From Accumulibacter sp. (GTDB lineage Bacteria; Pseudomonadota; Gammaproteobacteria; Burkholderiales; Rhodocyclaceae), in NCBI GenBank assembly GCA_024235695.1, contig JACKLX010000005.1:62001-126000 (forward strand): a stretch of 64,000 nucleotides of DNA. Direction: 5' to 3'. The stretch's first letter is position 1. Every line of letters begins with the position of its first letter. Shown here one piece after another: positions 56,935 through 64,000 of the stretch. Below the pieces are notes generated by a model. It was not told where the DNA came from, ran no database searches, and saw only the letters and a list, made by a program, of their open reading frames with translations. A program made the translations under genes and the position numbers.

Positions 56935-57294
56935 CGCGTAACGGCCAAGAGCGGCAAAGGGCCGGCGGGGCGCCAAAGGGGTCAGGCTCAACGATGTCGA
57001 TACTCCCCACCATGCCATGCCGGTGACCCGCTGCCGCAAGGCGTCCGTCGTGCGTCCTGGTCCGCCGACGAACTTGCCGACTCGTGGTGCAAGGCTCCCT
57101 GCGCTTTCGAGTCGATCAAGCGGGTGCCCTGCCACAGACAATCGCTGAGCAGCGCCTCAGCGTCGCTGAAGACCTGGCACCCGCATTCGCCGTTTCAGGC
57201 TTTGCAGAAAAGCCAACCAGTGCTCTTCCAGCCTCTGGAGTGCATGCAGTCGGTCGCGAAGGCCCGGCCGCAGGGGAGTCATCGCTGCCGCTGC
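56935..57294. other. intergenic region with no recognised gene
   Basis: 360 bp between convergent genes. Open frames on both strands are short and without family resemblance. It contains GGGGTCAGGCTCAACG, a type of string often seen near small repeats, but no second copy in the window was noticed. No hairpin terminator found. Confidence 0.45.
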
Positions 57295-58041
57295 CTACCG
57301 CCGCAGCAACTTCCAGACCGTTTCGATACCGCCCAGCACGAGGTCGGAGATATCGTCCTCGAGCCAGCCGTTGCGCTTCTCGCGGGCGCTCAACGACTTG
57401 GCGCGCTCGTTGGCGACCAGCGCGTCGGCGACCGCGTGCGGGTCGATGTGCTCTTGCCGGATCGCTTTCTCGCCGAAGTTCTCGAGTGCTTGCTGGACCG
57501 CGTCGGGGTCGAGGATGACGATCGGCGAACGGCAATGCGTGCACACGTGCTCGCGGCGAATGTCTACCGGCGCGCCGCAGCCCGAGCAGCGGATGGTCTG
57601 CACCTGGCGCGCCAGCTCGGCGACTTCAGCGCCGTTGAGCTGACGGACGAAGCCTTTCTCGATCATGAACGCCGAAAAAGCGCTGTAGCGGCCGTGGTGC
57701 TGCGGGCAGCGGCTGTACGCGAAACGGCCGTTGCGGGTGCTGTCCAGCCGGTGCATCAGTCGTTCGCGGCAACGCGGGCAATGCAGCACGTCGCGCCAGG
57801 GTTGGCGAAGGTCGGCGTGGTGCTCGTGCAGAAGACGGAAAAGCTCGAGCACACCGGCGGGTGCGAGTTGAGCGCTCTCGAATTCGTCGAACCAGATACC
57901 CTGGCAGGCGAAGCAGATGTCCAGCGAAACCATGCCGTTGAGCTGGCGCTTGAAGTGCTGGATGGCCATCGGTGCCTGACAGCTGGGGCACGATCCGCCA
58001 CTGGGAGCGCGGGCGGGCGGCGGGTTGGCGGGATCGGTCAT
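57295..58041 (-). CDS. multi zinc-ribbon protein (zf-TFIIB-like)
   Basis: A 248-residue soluble protein with up to four zinc knuckle pairs: CPSCQAPM with CFACQGIWFD (the zf-TFIIB pattern), CPRCRERL with a CPQHHGRY partner, and CSGCGAPV with CTHCRSPI. The C-terminal tail is Ala/Arg rich and ends WKLLRR. Start 58041 (MTDPANPP) leaves a Pro-rich leader of 16 residues. No function is known; nucleic-acid or protein binding is possible. A TATACT -10-like site is 118 bp upstream. Confidence 0.8.
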   Translation of the reverse strand: MTDPANPPPARAPSGGSCPSCQAPMAIQHFKRQLNGMVSLDICFACQGIWFDEFESAQLAPAGVLELFRLLHEHHADLRQPWRDVLHCPRCRERLMHRLDSTRNGRFAYSRCPQHHGRYSAFSAFMIEKGFVRQLNGAEVAELARQVQTIRCSGCGAPVDIRREHVCTHCRSPIVILDPDAVQQALENFGEKAIRQEHIDPHAVADALVANERAKSLSAREKRNGWLEDDISDLVLGGIETVWKLLRR

Positions 58042-58405
58042 CGAGTCGGCAGCGGCTGGCGGGTCGGGTCGGTGAGGGGCGGCCAACCGCCGCGTGCCCG
58101 ATACCGACGCGATCGCGCCAGGCCAGGGGCAAGCGGCAGAAGCCGGAGTGCGCCAGCGAGTATAGCGGCCCCACCGCCTCTTCGCCAGACGACGCCCGGG
58201 GAGACACCTCGACAGGACACGTCGGGCGGGCGCTGGCTTGGCATCAAACGGTCATGAACTGCCGAGACAGCACGGATCATCAAGGCGCTGACCCTTTCCA
58301 TCACCTGCCGTGCGCACTCCGGCGTGCACAGCCGGCAGCCGTGCCGCCCAGATTGCCCGCCGGAATCAATCGCGGGCAGCGAGAACGAAGCCAGCATTCC
58401 CCGCC
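58042..58405. other. intergenic region upstream of the zinc-ribbon gene
   Basis: 364 bp on the 5' side of the zinc-ribbon gene and 3' side of the PIG-L gene. A possible -10, TATACT on minus (58164-58159), is present with a weak -35. Nothing else was recognised. Confidence 0.4.
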
Positions 58406-59881
58406 TCACGGCCCGCCCTGGTCGCGCGCCGGGGATAGGGGCGATTCGTCGGTCGCCGGCGCGACTTCCACGTTCAGCGAGTCATCGTTGAAGCGGCGGA
58501 CCCAGAACAGCTCGTGGCGACGGACGGCCTTGCGGAAGAACTCGTTGGCACCGCTGGCGGGCCAACGGCGGCCGGCGAGCAGTTCTTGAATGGCGCGCCG
58601 CAGACGCTTCTTTAACGGCAGCCGACCTTGCAGGTCGTGCTGCATGGCCAGCGCCATCGCCTTGTCGAGCTGGACATCAGCGCTCAGGCACGGGCTCCAC
58701 AGGGCATCGGCGGGCAGCGGTGCCAGCGCCGGCGGCAGGGCGATGCCACAGCCGGCGGGACCCATCGGCCAGCGGTCGTTGTCGTGCAGGTGATTGGCGT
58801 AAAGCAGGGCCAGTTGGGGTTTCCAGCACGAATCGCGCACCGCCCGCTGGAGCGCCATCGTCGTGGCGATGTGGTCGGCATGCGGGTCGAGCTCGGGATG
58901 CGGGGTGACGATTAGCTCGGGCCGCCAGAGCTCGAGCAGCGCGACCAGATCGTCGTGCAGGTTCTCGCCGGATGGCCGGCCGTCGCCATCGGCCGGCAAG
59001 ACTATGGCATTGTGCCGGCGCGCGCTGCGCACATCCGTTTCGCCCGATTCGCGTGAGGCAAAGACCTGCGCGGGTTCGGCGAGCATCGCCGGCAGCTGCA
59101 GGCAGTAGTAGCCGAGTTGCACGCAGCGGCCCTGCGGCACGCCACCCCAGAGGGGCACGGCGACACTGTCCCAGCTGCGCAAGCGGCCTTTCAGGCGGGC
59201 CGCCCGAGCGCTCTCGAGTCCGAGGCGGCGATAGTCGTCAGCTTCTATCTCACCCTGCGTCAGGGTGACGAGGAAAGCCTCGGGCGCCCGACTGTAGAGG
59301 CCAAAGGCGGCCAGCTCGGCGTCGTCGGCGTGCGGCGCGAGAACCATCAGCCGGCGCTCGGCGTAATCCGGATTGCACATCGCGTAAAGGGTGGCGCTGG
59401 CAGGCAGGCGGCAGAAACGTCCGCTGATCGCCAACGCACCGCTGGCCAGCGCTTCCGCCTTTCCCGAAACGTTGAGGTAGCGGCGTCCGCGCACGCCACG
59501 CTCGAAATCCTGGCGATCGTCGCCGACGATCACACGCGGGTCGAACCAACGGCCGGCGGCGGTGGCGCACAGCTCGAGCTCGAGGATCAGTGTCTCGCCG
59601 GCAGCCAGCGGCCCGCTCAACTGCACGCGACCATCGGCCAGCGTCACACTCTGCCGCGCGGTGCCGGTGGGGAAGACGTAGCGGTAGTCATCCTGCGGCG
59701 AATAGAAGAGGTGGTCGGCGAACCACGCTTCGTGTGCAATCCAGCCCAGCACCAGCAGCACCGGCACCAGCCACCAGGCGACCAGCACGCCGACGGCGGC
59801 GAGCAGCAACAGCGCCGCGAGCAGGAAGATGCGCTTGTGGCGACGGTGACGATTCAGCAGTACTTGTTTGCGTGAACTCAT
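58406..59881 (-). CDS. PIG-L family deacetylase with N-terminal membrane anchor
   Basis: A 491-residue protein. Two hydrophobic segments (about 18-48) anchor it; a domain of unknown fold (about 50-165) follows. The PIG-L metal site is visible as APHADDAELAAFG (about 180-192) and HPELDPHADHIAT. PIG-L enzymes remove acetyl groups from N-acetyl sugars. The position behind mig-14 and next to two glycosyltransferase genes points to envelope glycan work. Substrate unknown. Confidence 0.88.
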   Translation of the reverse strand: MSSRKQVLLNRHRRHKRIFLLAALLLLAAVGVLVAWWLVPVLLVLGWIAHEAWFADHLFYSPQDDYRYVFPTGTARQSVTLADGRVQLSGPLAAGETLILELELCATAAGRWFDPRVIVGDDRQDFERGVRGRRYLNVSGKAEALASGALAISGRFCRLPASATLYAMCNPDYAERRLMVLAPHADDAELAAFGLYSRAPEAFLVTLTQGEIEADDYRRLGLESARAARLKGRLRSWDSVAVPLWGGVPQGRCVQLGYYCLQLPAMLAEPAQVFASRESGETDVRSARRHNAIVLPADGDGRPSGENLHDDLVALLELWRPELIVTPHPELDPHADHIATTMALQRAVRDSCWKPQLALLYANHLHDNDRWPMGPAGCGIALPPALAPLPADALWSPCLSADVQLDKAMALAMQHDLQGRLPLKKRLRRAIQELLAGRRWPASGANEFFRKAVRRHELFWVRRFNDDSLNVEVAPATDESPLSPARDQGGP

Positions 59882-59944
59882 GGCCTCAGGGAGTGAGTCG
59901 GGTGGCGATCTCGCTGGCCGGCTGGCCGCTGCTCGACCGGCGTT

Positions 59945-60841
59945 CTAAGTCCGATAGACGGGCACGCGGTGGCACCAGCGATCCTTGTATTCGCGGTCGG
60001 CGCGACCGAAGGAATAGCGCAATGGCTTGCCGAGCTCACGCGCGTATTGCCAGGCATCGCGGGTGTTGATGTAGCTCAACACGCTGCCCGGGCTGAACTC
60101 CTGCGCCTGCGGGTCGACGCCGCCGTTGATGTATTCCTGCGACACCCAGCACGGCGCTTCGACGCGATAGACGATCTGGACGGCGATCGGCCGCTCGTTG
60201 CGCAACAGCACGGCGCCGGTCATGAAGTCGCGCAGCAGGGTGAATACGTCGGCCAGATGATCGCTGCCCTTGGCGGCAAAACCCCAGCGACGCTGGAACA
60301 GATCGACGTACATCGCGGCCTGCTCGGACGGCGAGAAGTCGAGCATCGGCCGGACGCTGCCGCCGGCCTCCTCGAGCAGGCGCAACTCGCGCCGCTGGTT
60401 GTAACGGAATTTCTTCGAATACTGCTCGGGCGGGCGCGCCATCGCCAGGCCTTCGGACTGCTCTTTGAGACCGCTGATCTGGCGGGCATTGAGCTCGGAA
60501 ACATAGCGCATGCTCTGCCGTACCGGCACCCGGGCGTACGCGGCGATCGGCAGGATTACCTCGGCATTGCCGAAATCGAAAGCACCACGCCGACGGCGCC
60601 TTTTCAGCACCTCCTTGGACAGCGCAAGATGGCGGCCCCAACAGGGAATCGCCGCCAGCAACTGCTCGCCGGCATACCAACCGAGGTAGCGCACCGGGAT
60701 GGCGGCCAATCCCGCCAGCCGCTCGACGACCAGCGGATGGGTGAACACGCTGCCGCCGAAGCGCTGCCAGGCAGCCGCATAGGTGGCCGCGTCGACCTCT
60801 TGCCAGCCGCGCTCGCGCCAGACGCGCCATCGGTTCAGCAT
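59945..60841 (-). CDS. Mig-14 family protein (FemAB/GNAT-like acyltransferase)
   Basis: A 298-residue protein. MLNRWRVWRERGWQEVDAA at the N-terminus, VRYLGWYAGEQLLAAIPCWG, RQSMRYVSELNARQISGL and the C-terminal LRYSFGRADREYKDRW match Mig-14, described in Salmonella and Pseudomonas as an inner-membrane-associated factor for resistance to antimicrobial peptides. The fold resembles FemAB/GNAT acyltransferases. Start 60841 is chosen as the family N-terminus; a longer frame to 61183 has no similarity. It is 63 bp upstream of the PIG-L gene on the same strand. Confidence 0.85.
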   Translation of the reverse strand: MLNRWRVWRERGWQEVDAATYAAAWQRFGGSVFTHPLVVERLAGLAAIPVRYLGWYAGEQLLAAIPCWGRHLALSKEVLKRRRRRGAFDFGNAEVILPIAAYARVPVRQSMRYVSELNARQISGLKEQSEGLAMARPPEQYSKKFRYNQRRELRLLEEAGGSVRPMLDFSPSEQAAMYVDLFQRRWGFAAKGSDHLADVFTLLRDFMTGAVLLRNERPIAVQIVYRVEAPCWVSQEYINGGVDPQAQEFSPGSVLSYINTRDAWQYARELGKPLRYSFGRADREYKDRWCHRVPVYRT

Positions 60842-61221
60842 GCCAGGGTGGTCGGCATTGCCTGCGCTCGCGGATCGCCCTGCCTGCGCCCTTGATCCAA
60901 TATTGCCAACTCCACAAAAAAAGGGAGAATGTACCGCTTTTGTCAGGGCTTGGCATGCGCCAGCCGACTTCGCCGGCATCGCCGGCCAGCGAAAGCCGGC
61001 CGAAGAATGCCCTTTGCCGGGCAGCGGCTTTGCATCTCGCGGCAGATCCGGGAAAATGGCGTCGTCGCCTGCAGGATCGTTCAGTGGGCCCCCCAGCGCC
61101 GAGGTGCCAATGCTGCCTGCCAGGATGCCATCCGGCGATTTCCGACTCGCGATCACGCTGCCGGCCGGCCAACACCATGCCATGGCGAACGCTGACCCTC
61201 TCGAACCCGCGACGAACGACC
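60842..61221. other. divergent region between mig-14 and the glycosyltransferase
   Basis: 380 bp, no credible gene. It must hold the promoters for the minus PIG-L/Mig-14 and plus glycosyltransferase units, but no convincing -35/-10 pair could be picked. An A-rich run (CACAAAAAAAGGG) lies at about 60913-60926. Confidence 0.4.
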
Positions 61222-62130
61222 ATGAGTCAGCCCGCTGAAACGCTGATCAGCGTCATCATTCCGACCTACAATTACGCGCAGCGGCTGCCGCGCGCGCTCG
61301 ATTCGGCGCTGCTACCGGCTGCCGCCGACGTCGAGGTGATCGTCGTCGACGACGGCTCGACCGACGACTCCGGCGAGGTGCTGGCGCGCTATGCGGCGCG
61401 CCACCCGCGCCTGCACCTTGTTCGCCAGACCAACGCCGGTGCCGGCGCGGCGCGCAATCATGGCATCCGCATCGCGCGTGGACGCTACGCGCTGCTGCTC
61501 GACGCCGACGACGAGTTGTGCCCGGGAGCCCTGTCGCATCTCCGAGAACTGGTGACACGGCACCCTGCCGCGGGAATGATCCTTGGCGCGCAAATTTCGG
61601 TACAGGCTGACGGTCGCGAACGCTTGCGCCTGCCGACGCCAGTTGCCGCGGCGTCGCCGCGACAACTGGCCGAGCGCTACCTGCTGCGCAAGCGCGTTTC
61701 GATCTCGCATGGCTGCTCGCTGTTTCGCCGCGACCTGCTGTTGCGCCGCGCCTACCCCGAGAATCTTCGCAGCGGCGAGGATATTCCGGTATTTGCATAC
61801 CTGCTGGTCAGTGCGCCGGTAGTGGTGACGACGGAGCCTTTGGCACGCATCCACAAACACGCTGACAGCCTGCGCCACGAGCGGCTGAACGAGGAGGAAG
61901 CGGCATCAATCCTGGTGCGCGAGGTTTTCGCCGGCCTGCCGGCCGAATGCCAGCCGCTGCGCGAGCGCTATGCCGCGCAGCGCTACCTGTCGCTGTTCCG
62001 CAACGCCCTGCTGACTGGCGACAAGGCACGCGCCAGGCATTTCTATCGTTGCGCGTGGCGACTGAGCGCTTTGCAGGCCCTGCGCTGGAGCTACCTGCGC
62101 AAGGCCATTCGTCTGCTCGGCGGAGGCTGA
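61222..62130 (+). CDS. family 2 glycosyltransferase
   Basis: A 302-residue GT-A enzyme. VIIPTYNYAQRLPRALDSAL, VIVVDDGSTDDSGEVL and RYALLLDADDEL (the DxD metal site) are present; the C-terminal half, with RSGEDIPVFAYLLV, is less conserved. It adds a sugar to an acceptor at the cytoplasmic face of the membrane. Start 61222 is set by the family N-terminus, with 6 residues before the first strand. 4 bp separate it from the downstream membrane gene. Confidence 0.92.
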   Translation: MSQPAETLISVIIPTYNYAQRLPRALDSALLPAAADVEVIVVDDGSTDDSGEVLARYAARHPRLHLVRQTNAGAGAARNHGIRIARGRYALLLDADDELCPGALSHLRELVTRHPAAGMILGAQISVQADGRERLRLPTPVAAASPRQLAERYLLRKRVSISHGCSLFRRDLLLRRAYPENLRSGEDIPVFAYLLVSAPVVVTTEPLARIHKHADSLRHERLNEEEAASILVREVFAGLPAECQPLRERYAAQRYLSLFRNALLTGDKARARHFYRCAWRLSALQALRWSYLRKAIRLLGGG

Positions 62131-62134
62131 GGCC

Positions 62135-63616
62135 GTGCCGCACCTGACTCCGCCGAGATCCTGGAAAGCCGATCCGTCGCGACTGCTGGCACGTCTGCCG
62201 CCGGTGACGCTGGCGTTCGTCGCCAGCCTGCTGCTGTCGCTGGTCGCTGTTGGCGACGAGATCACGGTCGGCCGGGACGCGACGCTTTATCTGCACGCCG
62301 CCCAGCAGGCGCTTGCGCTGGGACCCGGGGCGGCTTTCCAGGTCTACGCCTGGCCCTGGTTTTCGCTGTTGCTGGCCGCGACGCATTGGCTTCTTGGCCT
62401 GCCGCTCGAAGTCGCGGCCTACCTGTGGTGCGCACTGTTCATGGCCGGCAGCTGTGCCCTGTTGGTCGCGCTGACACAGAGGGCACTTCCCGCGAGTGGC
62501 TATTGGGCCTGCCTGGTGGTCCTGTCGGTGCCGGCCTTCAACCAGTTTCGTGACGACATCATCCGCGAGTTCGGCTTCTGGTTCTTCTCGATTCTCGCCT
62601 TGTGGCTGGCGCTGCGCTGGCTGGAGCGTGGCGGCTGGCTGCGCGCCGGACTGCTGCAGCTGGCGATCGTCCTGGCGGCGCTCTTTCGCCTCGAAGCGGT
62701 GATCGTGTTCGCGGCCGTCGGCCTGTGCCTGCTCGGCGAGCTGCGGACGCGCGACGGCTGGCTGCGGCTGCTGCAGATCAACGCCCTGCCGCTTGCCGCC
62801 CTCGTCATGGCGGCGGCGGTTCTGCTTGCCGGCGACGGCTTGTCGCAACCGCGCGTCGCTTATACCCTGTCGCTGCTCGACCCGCATCGGCTGTGGGAGC
62901 GTTTCGACCTGATGGCGACGCGATTCGCCGCAGCGGCGCTGGAGAAATACTCCTGGGACGACGCCCGACAGATCGTTTTCCTGGGGCTGTCGGGAACCGT
63001 TCTGCTCAAGTTCGTGACCCTCAGCGGGCCCTTTGCGCTGCCGCTGCTGTATCGCGGCAGTTGGCCTCTGCTTGCCGACTTCTGGCGCTGGCTGAAACCC
63101 CTTGCCTGCTGCTGGCTGCTCTATTTCTGCGTGCTGCTGGTGTTCTTCGTGCAGGAGCGCTTCGTCAATTCGCGCTATGTCAGCTTCCTGCACTGGCTGG
63201 CGGTGCCGCTGCTGACCATGGCGACGGTCCTCTTCGTGCAGCGCTTTCCGCGCTTCACGAAGCTGTTCGTGGTGCTGGTGATGGCCGTGATGGTGCACAA
63301 CGTGCTGCCGTCCGGCGCCAAGAAGACGCACTTTCGCGAAGCGAGCGCCTGGGTGGCGGAACACACGCAACCGTCTGACGCGATCTTCTATGACGATTCA
63401 CGGATCGCCTATTACGCCGGCAGAGGCTTTCCAATGACCGGCCTGACTCGCGAACAGGCGATGCTCCCGGAGCAGGCGCAGCGTTTCCGCTATTTCGTCA
63501 TGCAGGCGAAGCCAGACGATCCGGATGTGCAACGGTGGCTGAGCGAGCAACACAAGCGGGTGCTGCGCCAGTTCGCCAATCGCAAGGGCCAGACGGTGCT
63601 GATCATCGGCGATTGA
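62135..63616 (+). CDS. polytopic membrane protein, probable GT-C/PMT-type glycosyltransferase
   Basis: A 493-residue protein starting at GTG 62135 with GGAGG upstream. About 11 hydrophobic helices; the first extracytoplasmic loop reads GDEITVGRDATLYLHAAQQA, with the acidic residues typical of GT-C enzymes, and a soluble C-terminal domain (from about 410) contains AIFYDDSRIAYYAGRGFPM. The resemblance is to PMT_2/ArnT-type lipid-linked sugar transferases, without a diagnostic motif. Co-transcribed with the family 2 enzyme. Confidence 0.75.
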   Translation: MPHLTPPRSWKADPSRLLARLPPVTLAFVASLLLSLVAVGDEITVGRDATLYLHAAQQALALGPGAAFQVYAWPWFSLLLAATHWLLGLPLEVAAYLWCALFMAGSCALLVALTQRALPASGYWACLVVLSVPAFNQFRDDIIREFGFWFFSILALWLALRWLERGGWLRAGLLQLAIVLAALFRLEAVIVFAAVGLCLLGELRTRDGWLRLLQINALPLAALVMAAAVLLAGDGLSQPRVAYTLSLLDPHRLWERFDLMATRFAAAALEKYSWDDARQIVFLGLSGTVLLKFVTLSGPFALPLLYRGSWPLLADFWRWLKPLACCWLLYFCVLLVFFVQERFVNSRYVSFLHWLAVPLLTMATVLFVQRFPRFTKLFVVLVMAVMVHNVLPSGAKKTHFREASAWVAEHTQPSDAIFYDDSRIAYYAGRGFPMTGLTREQAMLPEQAQRFRYFVMQAKPDDPDVQRWLSEQHKRVLRQFANRKGQTVLIIGD

Positions 63617-63656
63617 GCCGACGCGCCGCCGGCGTCATCGGCCACGCTCGCCCTGT

Positions 63657-64000
63657 TCAGGGCGCTTTGATAAGCTGCCAGCGCTCGAGGCGCTGGCGCA
63701 TCCGTCGCACGTGCCCACCATGCCAATAGGTTTTCGAGCACCGTGGGCAGCGGCAGACGCGCCCGACATCGGGCGGCAGTTCCGGCGGCGGCGCGCTGTC
63801 GACCAGCCGCGTGTTGCACAACAGGCAGCGGCTGAAGGGCGCGTGCAGCCAATCGATGCCGAGCTTGCGATCGACTTCGCGGACACAGCCTTCGAGGTCA
63901 ACGCCGCTCAGCAGAACGACCACCGACGAAGCGCCGCGGATCGCCAGAAGCTGGCGGTCGCGCGTCAGCAACAGGCGACCGTCGCGCGCGGCGCAGTCGA
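63657..64000 (-). CDS. Mut7-C RNase-domain protein, C-terminal part (runs off the right edge)
   Basis: The 114 codons in the window continue beyond 64000. LLLTRDRQLLAIRG is the conserved PIN-like strand of Mut7-C, and a zinc ribbon follows: CLLCNTRL and CRCPRCSKTYWHG. The family is a predicted RNase with a zinc ribbon. The start codon is outside the window. Confidence 0.85.
   Translation of the reverse strand, partial: DCAARDGRLLLTRDRQLLAIRGASSVVVLLSGVDLEGCVREVDRKLGIDWLHAPFSRCLLCNTRLVDSAPPPELPPDVGRVCRCPRCSKTYWHGGHVRRMRQRLERWQLIKAP

Noticed and set aside
1-64000. CRISPR array, tRNA or rRNA genes, integrase
   Set aside because: No regularly spaced repeats, cloverleaf-type sequences or recombinase motifs were seen in the non-coding parts.

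Overview
The window is high-GC, densely coded DNA from a betaproteobacterium, most likely of the Rhodocyclales and plausibly Accumulibacter-like. The gene set points there: PilT/PilU with a Pil-Chp chemosensory cluster, yggS-proC-yggT-yggU, a pyrR-pyrB-pseudo-pyrC run, malonyl-CoA decarboxylase, a stand-alone PPK2 polyphosphate kinase and pseudoazurin. The taxon is inferred from gene content only; no rRNA or tRNA gene was seen.

Layout. 1-5.4 kb: start of an acyl-CoA dehydrogenase gene, a secreted beta-helix protein, the Kup potassium transporter, and a divergent CorA-type transporter with an MgtE-like N-terminus. 5.4-8.5 kb: thiD-thiE-hemL (thiamine and heme synthesis), divergent from rubredoxin. 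8.6-17.7 kb: pilG-pilH-pilI-pilJ-chpA, the chemosensory system of type IV pili. 17.7-23 kb: photolyase, then the tightly overlapping run yqgE-ruvX-pyrR-pyrB-pyrC'. 23-27.6 kb: yggS-proC-yggT-yggU on minus, and the divergent pilT-pilU. 27.7-32.5 kb: an rRNA methyltransferase, a HemJ-like membrane protein and an SDR protein on minus; a ferredoxin-type reductase and an EAL/HDOD protein on plus. 32.5-38.8 kb: livK-H-M-G-F for branched-chain amino acid uptake, a small cytochrome c, and a LysE/RhtB exporter behind ilvD. 40.6-47.2 kb: lgt, malonyl-CoA decarboxylase plus a VOC protein, a gene-free stretch, ppk2, a Cache-like secreted protein and a serine/threonine dehydratase-type gene. 47.3-54.5 kb: PEP carboxylase and an RND efflux pair. 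54.5-56.5 kb: a scrambled accessory islet with a decayed IS66 transposase end, pseudoazurin and a shrunken second copy of the RND 3' end. 56.5-64 kb: a DUF1330-like protein, a zinc-ribbon protein, a surface-polysaccharide-type cluster (PIG-L deacetylase, Mig-14, family 2 glycosyltransferase, membrane glycosyltransferase) and a partial Mut7-C protein.

How the genes fit together. The pil-chp genes and pilTU, 8 kb apart, make one twitching-motility control and retraction system. The liv operon, ilvD and the RhtB-type exporter form a branched-chain amino acid neighbourhood. ATCase is encoded with a dihydroorotase-like partner that has lost its metal ligands. Most gene starts were set by Shine-Dalgarno sequences and stop/start overlaps. 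Several promoters and intrinsic terminators are visible; the clearest terminators follow the VOC gene, the cytochrome c gene and ppk2.

The most unusual features are the MgtE-N/CorA hybrid with an altered GMN motif, the metal-site-less PyrC', the duplicated RND fragment that brackets pseudoazurin and IS66 debris, the repeat-bearing tails on LivK and PPK2, and paired direct repeats over the RND promoter.
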